A stretch of DNA of 35,843 bases. Origin: Myxococcota bacterium (GTDB taxonomy: Bacteria; Myxococcota_A; Polyangia; JAAYKL01). The notes below the pieces were generated by a model. It saw nothing but the letters and a program-made list of their open reading frames with translations. It searched no databases and was not told the DNA's origin. The stretch is from the NCBI GenBank assembly GCA_030065855.1, contig JASJCT010000046.1:1-35843 (forward strand). Direction: 5' to 3'. Position 1 is the stretch's first letter. Each line of letters opens with the position of its first letter. The position numbers were made by a program, and so were the translations under genes. This document shows, piece after piece, positions 23,353-32,137 of the stretch.

Positions 23353-23835
23353 ATGGATAATATCGATAAAAAAATCATTCGCACCCTTCAGGAACAGGGG
23401 CGGATCACCAATGTGGAGCTCGCGCGTCAGGCCAGCCTGGCGCCGTCATCCATGCTGGACCGGGTGCGACGGCTTGAGGAACGAGGCGTTATCAAGAGCT
23501 ACCGGGCCGTGCTCGATCCAGGGGCGATTGGGTATCATGTCCAGGCCATGGTGATGATCACCCTGGGACGCCATCAGGCCGGCTCTATCGAGAGCTTTGA
23601 GGAGCGGATTCGATCTATTCCCGAAGTAAAGGCCTGCTATCACCTTACCGGACAATACGACTACCTGGCCCATGTTGTCGTTCGCGACATCGACCACTTG
23701 AGAAAACTCGTCAAACACGAACTGGCAGCCATTGGCGGCGTTGAAAAGCAGGAGACCTTTCTCACGCTCTCCGTGATCAAAGAGGATACCGGCTATGCGC
23801 TGGAGAACTGGCCCGAACCATCCGAGGCAGACTGA
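23353..23835 (+). CDS. Lrp/AsnC family transcriptional regulator
   Basis: The 160-residue protein has an N-terminal helix-turn-helix (IIRTLQEQGRITNVELARQASL, then SSMLDRVRRLEERGVIKSYRAV) and a C-terminal RAM ligand-binding domain (VMITLGRHQ, EVKACYHLTGQYDYLAHVVV). Such proteins sense amino acids. Its TGA overlaps the ATG of the PLP enzyme gene by one base, and thrC and apgM lie downstream, so its ligand is probably an amino acid of the methionine or threonine branch (inference). Confidence 0.92.
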   Translation: MDNIDKKIIRTLQEQGRITNVELARQASLAPSSMLDRVRRLEERGVIKSYRAVLDPGAIGYHVQAMVMITLGRHQAGSIESFEERIRSIPEVKACYHLTGQYDYLAHVVVRDIDHLRKLVKHELAAIGGVEKQETFLTLSVIKEDTGYALENWPEPSEAD

Positions 23836-25316
23836 TGACAACACCCCCCGCCACCCGACTGGACGCTTATATCGAAGCGGCTCGAAACACAGCGATCTCC
23901 CGCCGATTAGAGCTCGATGCCATTAAAAAATGTCGGTTCGACACCATTGCGGTGCACGGCCTCTATTCCATGCGAGAGGCACTGGATTTTAACCAGGGCG
24001 CGATTATCGAACCCTTATACATGTGCTCTTCCCAGGCCTATCGGGATGCCGACGAGATGGCCGCTGCCCTTACCTATCAGATTCCCACCTGGTGCTACGC
24101 GCGGATAGCCAACCCATCCCTCTACTATTTCGAAAACACCCTGGCCCTGCTCGAGGGCTATGGGTTGGACGGCGAGACCTCTTGTTGCGCCACATCGTCG
24201 GGCATGGCTGCTATCGCCTGTGCCACGGATCCATTTTTGGCAGTAGATCCAAAGCGACCGAACCAGAGGATAAACTTTGTCTCCACCTGTCAGGTCTATG
24301 GCGGCACGTTCCAACAGTTTGCCATCCGAAAGGCTGCCGAGCGGGGTATTGAGTGCCGCTTTGTCATCAACTCGGCTGATTTAGACGAGTGGAAATCGAA
24401 AATCGACGAAAATACCCGCTTTGTGTACGGCGAGATGCCGTCCAATCCAGGGCAGGCCTTTTTCGACCTGGACGCGGTCATCGACCTGGCCCATGCAGTC
24501 GAAGTACCGGTCATTATCGACAACACGGTTGGCACGCCGGTATTACTTCGACCCATCGTCCACGGTGCAGATATCGTGGTGCAATCGGTTACCAAGACCT
24601 TGACCTCGTCTGGATTTGGCATTGCAGGTGCGGTGATTTCCCGCAAAAACATCGTCAGCCGGTTTGGATCAGACGAGATGCTGTCGGACTTTGCCATGTA
24701 TCTCAAGACCTTGCCCAATCGGGACAACGGCCAAAACCTATCCCCGATGAATGCCATCCTGTCGCTCAACGATATGCGCACCCTGAGGTCCAAGGTCGAT
24801 CTGTTCAGCCGAAATACCATGCGGGTCGCGCGTTTCCTCGAGGACCATCCAAAGGTTGAAAGGGTGGATTATCTCGGCCTAGAGAGCCATCCCCTGCACG
24901 CGCTCGCCAAGCAGTATCTCTTTCTCGTAGACGCGGTATACGATGCCCAATACGGCACCCCTGTGAATCGCTATGGCCATCTCATGTCCTTTCGCGTGGC
25001 TGGCGGTGAGGGACCGACCCGACGCATGTTCGACGCCCTTGAGCGCATCTGGCGGGCAACGGATCTCGGTCGCGTCAAGTCCGTAGCCACCATCCCAGCC
25101 ATCTCCACCCACCAGCAGCAGGGTGAAGAGGGGAGGGAAATGGCCGACATCCCACCCAACCTGGTCCGTCTGTGCGTGGGCGGAGAACATCCGGATGACG
25201 TAAAGGCCGACCTCGACCAAGCCCTGGGCGCCATTGACGGTAAGGTGCAAACCCAGGTCCCGGCCGCATTCTCAGTCGGCGGTGCATCCCGCGCAAGTCT
25301 TGAAAACGATTCGTGA
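23835..25316 (+). CDS. Cys/Met metabolism PLP-dependent enzyme
   Basis: This 493-residue fold-type I PLP enzyme has TSSGMAAIACA (cofactor phosphate site), VPVIIDNTVGTP with Asp229, and the Schiff-base Lys254 in SVTKTLTSSGFG. These place it among cystathionine gamma-synthase, O-acylhomoserine sulfhydrylase and methionine gamma-lyase relatives, but it is about 70 residues longer and lacks decisive substrate marks. Coupling to an Lrp gene and closeness to thrC suggest use of a homoserine derivative or breakdown of methionine. Its last ~90 bp are duplicated, in damaged form, at 26909-26996. Confidence 0.87.
   Translation: MTTPPATRLDAYIEAARNTAISRRLELDAIKKCRFDTIAVHGLYSMREALDFNQGAIIEPLYMCSSQAYRDADEMAAALTYQIPTWCYARIANPSLYYFENTLALLEGYGLDGETSCCATSSGMAAIACATDPFLAVDPKRPNQRINFVSTCQVYGGTFQQFAIRKAAERGIECRFVINSADLDEWKSKIDENTRFVYGEMPSNPGQAFFDLDAVIDLAHAVEVPVIIDNTVGTPVLLRPIVHGADIVVQSVTKTLTSSGFGIAGAVISRKNIVSRFGSDEMLSDFAMYLKTLPNRDNGQNLSPMNAILSLNDMRTLRSKVDLFSRNTMRVARFLEDHPKVERVDYLGLESHPLHALAKQYLFLVDAVYDAQYGTPVNRYGHLMSFRVAGGEGPTRRMFDALERIWRATDLGRVKSVATIPAISTHQQQGEEGREMADIPPNLVRLCVGGEHPDDVKADLDQALGAIDGKVQTQVPAAFSVGGASRASLENDS
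25222..25316 (+). repeat. 3' end of the PLP gene, source copy of an imperfect direct repeat
   Basis: This stretch, encoding about the last 31 residues, aligns with 26909-26996. Shared blocks include ATTGACGG, CCCAGGT, TTCTCAGTCGGC (25269-25280) and GTGCATC. Confidence 0.75.
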
Positions 25317-25472
25317 TCTCTATCTTGTTTTAATCCTTCTAAAATAATACGTTTTGACATAGAAAAAATCTAGATATGCGAACTGTGATCAACATCGATG
25401 ATGCAACCCTCTCGCGCAGCTGCCCTTCAATCCCAATAGCAACGCATCCCCACAGCTAACGGAGAAAAAGCA

Positions 25473-26906
25473 ATGAGAGCGCAAAGATATATGTCGAGGA
25501 TTCCGCAGTTGGTGCTTGGGATACTGATGTTGGGCTGCGAGCCTTCCCCAACACCAAAACAGAGCCAGGGAGGCACGGGAATTAAGCAGGTCCGCCCAAC
25601 AGAGCGCAGTTACTCTGCAGAGCCAGCTGCTCCTAAGGAGATCGTAAGAAAGGTGGTCATCGAGGCACCTGGGAACGCGGGTTCTCCAGAAGGCGGTATA
25701 CAGGTGGAGACCAGGTACGAGAACGACTACGAGTTCCCGGTACTCGAGGAGATTTACAAGGCCAATGAGACCACTGAGCAGCAGCGCGCAGAGGAGACCG
25801 AGCAGATCCGAGCGCAGCAAAAAAAGGACAAAGAGGTCAAGCGCAAAACCAAGCAGTATTTGAAAAGTTCCCTACCGGTTGACCAGATCCCGACTTCGTT
25901 GGCCGAGTTCCAGGTGGTGCCCCACCTGCCCCCGGTTCCCCAGTACGCCACTGGCACCTGCTGGTCGTTTGCCGCCACATCCCTGGTGGAGGCCGAGGTG
26001 ATCCGGTTGACTGGAAAGAAGATCAAGCTCTCGGAGATGTACACGGTCTACTACGAATATCTAGACAAAGGAGAGCGTTTTATTAAGGAGCGATCCGAGT
26101 CGCTCTTTGTCCAAGGATCCGAGGTAAACGCGATCTTTCGCCACCTCAGACAATACGGACTCGTGCCGATCGAGTCGTACAAGGGCGTGAGCCACGAAAA
26201 GGGCTGGCATAACCACGACCCTCTGGTGAGCGAGCTCAGAGATATGTTGAAGAGCGCCGAGCGCAGCGATCATTGGGACGTCGAGACCATGCGCGCCATC
26301 TTCCAGGTGGTGCTAAACAAGTATCTGGGAGCGCCCCCTGAGGCCTTTACCTACAAGGGTACATCGTACAATCCCAAGACCTTTGTCGACAACGTCCTCA
26401 ATATAAAGCCCGACGATTATGTGGCGTTCATGTCCACCCTCAAGACGCCGTTTTACAAAAAAGGCGTGTTCGATGTGCCAGACAACTGGTGGCGTTCAGA
26501 CGACTACCACAACCTGCCCTTGAACGCGTACTACAACGCCATAAAAGCAGCGTTAAAGCACGGCTACAGTGTGGCCATTGCCTTGGACACATCCGAGCCT
26601 GGCAATGATGGGGCAAACAATGTGAAGTTCGTCCCGCCATACGATATTCCCGGTCCATTCATCGATCAGCTGGCCCGCGAGTACCGACTGGTCAATAAGG
26701 CGACCACTGATGACCATGCCATACACCTAGTAGGGGTTGCGCGCCGCGGGGATCACGACTGGTTTCTGGCCAAGGATTCAGGCCGCAGCGCCATCGTGGG
26801 CCGACACAAGGGGTATTATTTTGTTCGGGACGATTACATGAGGTTGAAATCAATGGCCTTCTACGTTCATAAGGATGCTGTCCAAGAGCTCCTGGACAAG
26901 TTTTAG
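25473..26906 (+). CDS. lipoprotein C1-family (papain-like, bleomycin hydrolase-type) cysteine peptidase
   Basis: The ATG follows GGAG; the product has 477 residues. The signal peptide ends in a lipobox LMLGC (Cys22), followed by a charged coiled-coil linker (about 90-135; QRAEETEQIRAQQKKDKEVKRK). The catalytic Cys163 is in GTCWSFAATS and the His415 in DDHAIHLVG. The position of the usual Asn reads WFLAKDSG (Asp435). GYYFVRDDYMRLKSMAFYVHKDAV at the end is typical of a lipoprotein/exported subgroup of C1B-like peptidases. It probably faces the periplasm or surface. It is flanked by direct repeats of the PLP gene's 3' end and splits the amino-acid cluster, so it looks inserted. Confidence 0.87.
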   Translation: MRAQRYMSRIPQLVLGILMLGCEPSPTPKQSQGGTGIKQVRPTERSYSAEPAAPKEIVRKVVIEAPGNAGSPEGGIQVETRYENDYEFPVLEEIYKANETTEQQRAEETEQIRAQQKKDKEVKRKTKQYLKSSLPVDQIPTSLAEFQVVPHLPPVPQYATGTCWSFAATSLVEAEVIRLTGKKIKLSEMYTVYYEYLDKGERFIKERSESLFVQGSEVNAIFRHLRQYGLVPIESYKGVSHEKGWHNHDPLVSELRDMLKSAERSDHWDVETMRAIFQVVLNKYLGAPPEAFTYKGTSYNPKTFVDNVLNIKPDDYVAFMSTLKTPFYKKGVFDVPDNWWRSDDYHNLPLNAYYNAIKAALKHGYSVAIALDTSEPGNDGANNVKFVPPYDIPGPFIDQLAREYRLVNKATTDDHAIHLVGVARRGDHDWFLAKDSGRSAIVGRHKGYYFVRDDYMRLKSMAFYVHKDAVQELLDKF

Positions 26907-26908
26907 TC

Positions 26909-26996
26909 GCCCCAATCGCCAATTGACGGCAAGGGCCAAGCCCAGGTACCCTTGCCGTTCTCAGTCGGCAGTGCATCGCGCACCTGTCTGACAAGC
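26909..26996 (+). pseudogene. remnant of the PLP gene 3' end, downstream of the C1 peptidase gene
   Basis: It is similar along its length to 25222-25316; TTCTCAGTCGGC recurs at 26958-26969. An extra base near 26921 and other changes break the frame (the equivalent of AIDGK reads A-N-stop). It lies directly before the thrC ribosome site, where the end of the PLP gene would be expected if the peptidase gene were absent. Confidence 0.75.
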
Positions 26997-27010
26997 AGTG
27001 AGGGCAATCC

Positions 27011-28372
27011 ATGATATCATATTACAGTACCAATCGATCCGTGCCCGAGGTGGACCTGGCCGATGCCTTGCTCTTGGGTCAAGCCGGCGACAAAGGGCTT
27101 TTTATGCCCAGCCCGATTCCACGGCTGTCAGTCGATCTTCTAGAAAAAGCCCGGGACATGACCTATGCAGACCTGGCCGCAGCCATATTGGCGCCTTATA
27201 CTGAAGGTGTCTTCCCCATGACAGTGCTCGCGGAGATGTGCGGCGACGCCTACAACTTCGAAATCCCCATCGAGACAGTGGATGCAACCCGCTGCGTGAT
27301 GCGGCTCGACCAGGGACCCACAGCGTCTTTCAAGGATTTTGCCGCGAGATTCATGGGGCGGGCCATCGGCCGATTGGTCCGCGAGAGAAACCAGGACTTG
27401 CTCATTCTCACGGCCACGTCCGGGGATACTGGCTCGGCCGTGGCCAATGCATTCTTGGGCGTGGACGGCATTCGCGCGCTCGTGCTCTTTCCAATAAACG
27501 AGGTTTCAGAGAGACAGCGAAAGCAGATGACAACCCTGGGGGACAATGTGGCCACAGTGGCCCTGCCAGGTAAATTCGACGACTGCCAAGCCTTGGTCAA
27601 GCAGGCCTTTGCAGATCCAGACCTGGTTGGGCTCAATCTATCTTCTGCGAATTCAATCAATATCGGTCGCTTGCTGCCCCAGTCCGTTTATTACGTCTAT
27701 GCCGCTTCTCGGTTGGCTGATATCGCAGGGGGTGAGAAGGTCGTTTTTTCCGTGCCATCTGGAAACTTCGGCGACATGATGGGCGGGGTATTGGCCCTGT
27801 TGAGCGGCCTGCCAGTCGAACGGCTCGTGATCGCGACCAATGCCAACGACGCAGTACCGAGATTCCTCGAAACCGGGCAGTACCAAAAAATCGTCCCCTC
27901 CCTCAAGTGTATCTCCAATGCCATGAACGTGGGCCACCCCTCCAACCTGGCCCGCCTGGTCGACGCCTATGGCGGCCAAATGGACGAGCTTGGCACCCTT
28001 AACACACCGCCAGATATGGATAATATGCGCCGCGACCTGTTTGCGGTGAGCATTGACGATGACCAAACCCTCAACACCATCGGCGCTGCTTACAAAGATC
28101 TCAATCTATTGCTCGAGCCCCACGGCGCTGTTGGATGGGCCGGGCTCACACAGTACCTCAATCAGCATCCCGACCAAGCGGCAGCGCCAGCCATATTGCT
28201 GGAGACAGCCCATCCAGCCAAGTTTCCCGATGAGATTCAAGCCATCACCGGCGCAGTACCTGAGGCACCGCCGAGCTTGTTGAATATCGAGCGGAAAAAA
28301 GAGCACTATGAGGAGCTGCCGGTGGACTACGATGCATTCAAGAATCACTTGATAAGGACCTATCGCAGATGA
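27011..28372 (+). CDS. thrC: threonine synthase
   Basis: This 453-residue PLP enzyme makes threonine from O-phosphohomoserine. Signatures: MISYYSTNRSVPEVDLADALLLGQAGDKGLFMP at the start (split here for description: STNRS ... DKGLFMP), Lys108 in TASFKDFAARFMG, TATSGDTGSAVANAFLG, SSANSINIGRLLPQSVYY and VPSGNFGDMMGGVLA. GAGGG precedes the ATG. The next gene overlaps by ATGA, arguing for one operon. No thrA, thrB or asd is in view. Confidence 0.94.
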   Translation: MISYYSTNRSVPEVDLADALLLGQAGDKGLFMPSPIPRLSVDLLEKARDMTYADLAAAILAPYTEGVFPMTVLAEMCGDAYNFEIPIETVDATRCVMRLDQGPTASFKDFAARFMGRAIGRLVRERNQDLLILTATSGDTGSAVANAFLGVDGIRALVLFPINEVSERQRKQMTTLGDNVATVALPGKFDDCQALVKQAFADPDLVGLNLSSANSINIGRLLPQSVYYVYAASRLADIAGGEKVVFSVPSGNFGDMMGGVLALLSGLPVERLVIATNANDAVPRFLETGQYQKIVPSLKCISNAMNVGHPSNLARLVDAYGGQMDELGTLNTPPDMDNMRRDLFAVSIDDDQTLNTIGAAYKDLNLLLEPHGAVGWAGLTQYLNQHPDQAAAPAILLETAHPAKFPDEIQAITGAVPEAPPSLLNIERKKEHYEELPVDYDAFKNHLIRTYRR

Positions 28373-29598
28373 AAGCCATTATCATCCTGGGCGACGGCAT
28401 GTCAGATTACCCCATCGAGCGACTGGGTGGCCGCACCCCATTGCAAGCAGCGGTCAAGCCCAACATGGACCGGATCGCCCGGGCGGGTCGCATGGGGCTC
28501 TTTAGTACAATTCCTGAGGGGCAATCCAAGGGATCTGCCGTGGCCAACCTGTCGGTGCTGGGCTATGATCCAGCAGTTGTGTTTCAGGGCCGCGCTGTGC
28601 TCGAAGCGGCAAATATGGGTATCGATATTGGCCCCTCTGACGTGGCTGTGCGCTGTAACCTGATCGCCACCGAGGGCGGCAATATCAAAGACCACTGCGC
28701 TGGTCATATCGACAGCAAGGGGGCAGCGGAGCTGATGCAATCCCTCGATCAGGCCCTGGGCAGCGGTCAGGGCGACCAGCCCGTGCGGTTCTATCCCGGT
28801 GTGAGCTATCGCCACCTCCTCGTGCTCGAAGGCGGATGGGCCTCACCAAAGGTCTTCTGCGCCCCTCCCCACGACCACGTGGGCGAGGCCGTCGCAGATC
28901 TAATGCCCCGGGCAAAAACCAAATCGACCCCAGCCCTGGCCACTGCGCAGCGCCTGAGAGATCTGATGGGTGCGGCAGTGCCAATTCTGGCTGATCACCC
29001 CGTCAACCAGCAACGCCGTGAGGTAGGTGAGGCAGCGGCAACGTCAATCTGGCCCTGGTCCCCTGGCAGGCGCCCCACGATGCAGACCATGGCGGATCGA
29101 TTCGGGATCCGCGGCGCTGTTATCTCAGCCGTCGACCTGGTCATGGGCTTAGGTATCTACGCGGGCATGGACCCGATCCGCGTGCCCGGGGCCACCGGTC
29201 TTTGGGACACCAACTACGAAGGCAAGGCCGAGGCTTGTCTGGATGCGATTGCAGATCGCGACCTGGTCTACGTCCATGTCGAGGCAACAGACGAGGCAGG
29301 CCACGCAAAGGACCTCGATCTAAAGATCAAGTGCATCGAAATGCTGGACCAGCGCCTGGTGGGTCCAATCCTCGACGGACTGCAACGCCGCAGCATCGAG
29401 GCGACCATTGCCGTATTGCCGGATCACCCCACACCTGTGGAGACCGGATCACACGCTACTGACCCGGTCCCAGTGGCCATCCTCATCCCGGGTGTGCGGC
29501 CCGACAAAACCGAGACCTATGACGAAGTCCAAGCTGCCAACGGCGCCCTGGGACAGCTGGCTGGCGACCAGTTTATAAGGGTAGTGCTCGGTGAATAG
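28369..29598 (+). CDS. apgM: ApgM-type phosphoglycerate mutase homologue, probable homoserine kinase substitute
   Basis: The 409-residue alkaline-phosphatase-superfamily protein has the metal site ILGDGMSDYP (Asp9), the block GSAVANLSVLGYDP near 55-68, VHVEATDEAGHAKDLDLKIKCIE, and VLPDHPTPVETGSH. It matches cofactor-independent phosphoglycerate mutases of archaeal type. In many bacteria such a gene beside thrC is proposed to replace thrB (homoserine kinase); the 4-bp overlap with thrC here supports that reading. The usual nucleophile segment GSD reads GSA (Ser56, Ala57), which may mark the altered function. Confidence 0.88.
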   Translation: MKAIIILGDGMSDYPIERLGGRTPLQAAVKPNMDRIARAGRMGLFSTIPEGQSKGSAVANLSVLGYDPAVVFQGRAVLEAANMGIDIGPSDVAVRCNLIATEGGNIKDHCAGHIDSKGAAELMQSLDQALGSGQGDQPVRFYPGVSYRHLLVLEGGWASPKVFCAPPHDHVGEAVADLMPRAKTKSTPALATAQRLRDLMGAAVPILADHPVNQQRREVGEAAATSIWPWSPGRRPTMQTMADRFGIRGAVISAVDLVMGLGIYAGMDPIRVPGATGLWDTNYEGKAEACLDAIADRDLVYVHVEATDEAGHAKDLDLKIKCIEMLDQRLVGPILDGLQRRSIEATIAVLPDHPTPVETGSHATDPVPVAILIPGVRPDKTETYDEVQAANGALGQLAGDQFIRVVLGE

Positions 29599-30310
29599 CG
29601 AGCGATACATCTCCAGACCCCATCCATCGCGCCTCAAAAAAGAGGTTTGCGTTGTGTTTCTGATCCAGCTTGGGGTCGTGATGGGCTTGGTGCACCTGGA
29701 CCGGGTGTTGCCCCTGGGCGGTATGCTCCACGCCCTGGTCGGTGTTATCTTTATCCTGCTGCCAATGCTGGTGCTCGATCGCCGGGACCGGCCCTATCAG
29801 CGCTATGGCATTGCCTGGGGAAACACACCCAAGGATATCGTCTCAGCCGTTGCGGCCATGGCTGTTCTTTTTCCCCTGGTTGTAGGGGCCACGCACCTGG
29901 GATTTCTTGTCCTGGGTCCTGGGATGTGGGGGCTCAAAACAGTTCCCCCGTGGCAATTTGCCTGGCCAGCTGGGTATCCTACAGTAGCAATAAGCCACCT
30001 CATCGTGGTTGCATTGCCAGAAGAAGTGTTCTACCGCGGCTACCTCATGGGCCGGCTCGACGACATATTTACCGGGCGAATTCGTATCCTTGGGACAAAA
30101 GTGGGATGGTCGCTCCCCATTCAAGCGCTGTTATTTGGCGTGGGCCACGTGTTGGTGGATTTCAATCCCGAGCGGTTCATGGTGTCTTTTTCTGCCCTTG
30201 CCTTTGGATGGCTCAGGGCAAACCGGGGCACCATTCTCGCGCCTGTCCTGCTGCATGCGGCGAGCAACATTTTCATGGAGGTCTTTCGCGCCGGATACGG
30301 CCTGGGCTAG
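29591..30310 (+). CDS. CPBP family intramembrane metalloprotease
   Basis: The GTG at 29591 overlaps the apgM stop by 8 bp; 239 residues. About six membrane helices are present. CPBP (Abi/CAAX protease) motifs: LPEEVFYRGYLMGRL (Glu144, Glu145, Arg149), FGVGHVLVDF (His186) and APVLLHAASNIFMEV. Members process prenylated or sorting-signal proteins in the membrane, some in Myxococcota serving as rhombosortase-like enzymes. The substrate here is unknown, and its place between apgM and nadC gives no clear clue. Confidence 0.88.
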   Translation: MNSERYISRPHPSRLKKEVCVVFLIQLGVVMGLVHLDRVLPLGGMLHALVGVIFILLPMLVLDRRDRPYQRYGIAWGNTPKDIVSAVAAMAVLFPLVVGATHLGFLVLGPGMWGLKTVPPWQFAWPAGYPTVAISHLIVVALPEEVFYRGYLMGRLDDIFTGRIRILGTKVGWSLPIQALLFGVGHVLVDFNPERFMVSFSALAFGWLRANRGTILAPVLLHAASNIFMEVFRAGYGLG

Positions 30311-30329
30311 GATACTACTGGAGGCACGC

Positions 30330-31181
30330 ATGACAATCGGTTTGTCCATTTTTGAGCATATCATTGACCTGGCGATAGAAGAGGACCTGGGCCGCGGCGA
30401 CACGACCACCCGCCTCACAGTCGATCCTGAGCACCAGGCAAAGGGTCGCGCAATTGCTCGGAAAGATCTTGTTGTATCGGGGGGCGATATTTTTGAAGCG
30501 GTCATGCGCCGCGTGGACCCCGAGACCTGCGTGATGTTGGAGGCGCCAGATGGTGCGTCTGTTTCTGCCGGGGATGCTCTCCTCACTGCGGTCGGCCGGG
30601 CGACGTCGCTGCTCATGGCCGAGCGGGTGGCGCTCAACTTTCTGCAGCATTTGAGCGGCATTGCCACCTTAACAAAGCGCTTTGTCGATGCACTGCCGAG
30701 TGGATCCCCGGTCATCGTCACGGATACGCGCAAAACAACCCCTGGGCTGCGGTTTTTGGAGCGCCGTGCTGTGTTGCACGGTGGTGGGCGAAACCATCGA
30801 GCAGACCTTTCCGGGGGTATTCTCATTAAAGAAAACCACATCTTAGGCGCTGGATCGATAGCAGCAGCGGTTCAGCGTTGCAGGCAGTGTGCCCCCCATG
30901 TGCTGAAGATAGAGGTCGAGGTGCGGTCTGAAACAGAGCTCAAGCAAGCACTGGCAGCAGGTGCGGATGCGGTGCTGTTGGATAACATGGACGAAGCAGC
31001 ACTCAAGCGGTGCGTGGCCATTGCCAGGGCAGATAAAAGCGTATTTGTAGAGGCTTCGGGCGGTGTTTCATTGGATACGATCTCATCCATCGCCCGCACT
31101 GGCGTGGACGCCATCTCCGTTGGCGCGCTCACCCATTCTGCTCCGGCAGCGGATATATCCTTTCTATTGGACGCGGAATAA
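30330..31181 (+). CDS. nadC: nicotinate-nucleotide pyrophosphorylase (carboxylating)
   Basis: The ATG at 30330 follows GGAGG; 283 residues, the usual length. NadC turns quinolinate and PRPP into nicotinate mononucleotide, CO2 and pyrophosphate. Seen: EEDLGRGDTTT, AERVALNFLQHLSGIAT, TRKTTPGLR, HRADLSGGILIKENHI, KIEVEVRSETEL, AVLLDNM and EASGGV, covering the quinolinate- and PRPP-binding residues. It starts 20 bp after the CPBP gene and is followed after 3 bp by birA, so it belongs to the same transcript. No nadA or nadB in view. Confidence 0.95.
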   Translation: MTIGLSIFEHIIDLAIEEDLGRGDTTTRLTVDPEHQAKGRAIARKDLVVSGGDIFEAVMRRVDPETCVMLEAPDGASVSAGDALLTAVGRATSLLMAERVALNFLQHLSGIATLTKRFVDALPSGSPVIVTDTRKTTPGLRFLERRAVLHGGGRNHRADLSGGILIKENHILGAGSIAAAVQRCRQCAPHVLKIEVEVRSETELKQALAAGADAVLLDNMDEAALKRCVAIARADKSVFVEASGGVSLDTISSIARTGVDAISVGALTHSAPAADISFLLDAE

Positions 31182-31184
31182 GCC

Positions 31185-32021
31185 GTGAAGCATGACATGG
31201 ATTTTGCAGATGCGTTCCTTTCCGAGCTCCAGAACATTGGTGGCCGATTAGACCGGGAGGTCATCCATCACACTCGAATCGACTCGACCTCTTCGGATCT
31301 GAAACGCCGGCTTAAGGCCGGTGCGAAGCTGGGAACGGTCGTTGCAGCAGGGGCCCAAACAGCTGGCAGGGGTCGCAGGGGCAGATCGTGGTTTTCCCCG
31401 TCCGGTGGCAACCTGTATGTGTCCCTGGCAGTGGCAACCGACCCACCTGGCACCCCAAATTTCAATTATATGCCTTTGGCCGCGGGTATCGCGGGTATCG
31501 ATGCCATTTGTGCGTGCTATCGGGCGGAACCAAAACTCAAATGGCCCAATGATATTCTACTCGACCACAAAAAGGTTGCCGGCATCCTCTGTGAGGTTTG
31601 GGATGTTGCTGCAACTCCGGTTTTAGCGGTGATCGGCCTGGGCGTGAATATTGCGCATACCCGGTTTCCAGACGCGCTTCAATCCATTGCCACGACCTTA
31701 GACAGCACGGACCCCTTGCTGCAGGGCAGGTCCGGACAACGTGTTCGGTCCATGGGGGCGCGCCTTGCTGCCAACTGGGTAAACCGGATCGAGCACTGGA
31801 TGGATGAGATACGCATTGGCCAGGGCACGGCCCTCATCCATGCATGGAAAGAGCGGGCCGAACCATTTGGCCGGTGTGTTCGCGTAGGAGATGTCGCCGG
31901 TGTAACAAAGACACTTACCGGCGCAGGGCATCTCGTCGTTGTGACCGACGCGGGAGATGAAATTACCATTACGGGGGGAGTTGTCTCGTCAGAATGTCAG
32001 AGCGATGACGTCCTCTGGTAA
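31185..32021 (+). CDS. birA: biotin--[acetyl-CoA-carboxylase] ligase
   Basis: The GTG start lies 3 bp after nadC; 278 residues. Motifs: GRGRRGRSW (61-69, the biotinyl-AMP loop), KWPNDILL (119-126), KKVAGILCE and GLGVNI. The N-terminal helix-turn-helix of E. coli BirA is absent, so it is a monofunctional ligase without repressor function. The C-terminal SH3-like part (RCVRVGD ... GDEITITGG) is present. nadC-birA pairing is frequent in bacteria. Confidence 0.94.
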   Translation: MKHDMDFADAFLSELQNIGGRLDREVIHHTRIDSTSSDLKRRLKAGAKLGTVVAAGAQTAGRGRRGRSWFSPSGGNLYVSLAVATDPPGTPNFNYMPLAAGIAGIDAICACYRAEPKLKWPNDILLDHKKVAGILCEVWDVAATPVLAVIGLGVNIAHTRFPDALQSIATTLDSTDPLLQGRSGQRVRSMGARLAANWVNRIEHWMDEIRIGQGTALIHAWKERAEPFGRCVRVGDVAGVTKTLTGAGHLVVVTDAGDEITITGGVVSSECQSDDVLW

Positions 32022-32137
32022 AGTGTGTTACCATAAAAGAGTGGGTTGCTATTTAATAGAAATGCCGTATTTTGTTGCCCTAGTAGCTGCGTCTGCACTG
32101 GCCGCGGGCGCATCAGAATGTGGGGGCGGATAGGTCG

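Noticed and set aside
25354..25382. TTGACA at 25354-25359 as promoter for the C1 peptidase gene
   Set aside because: No acceptable -10 box lies 16-18 nt downstream.
30009..30329. In-frame extension upstream of nadC overlapping the CPBP protease gene
   Set aside because: The nadC ATG at 30330 has a strong GGAGG and matches normal family length; the upstream part is the CPBP gene read in another frame.
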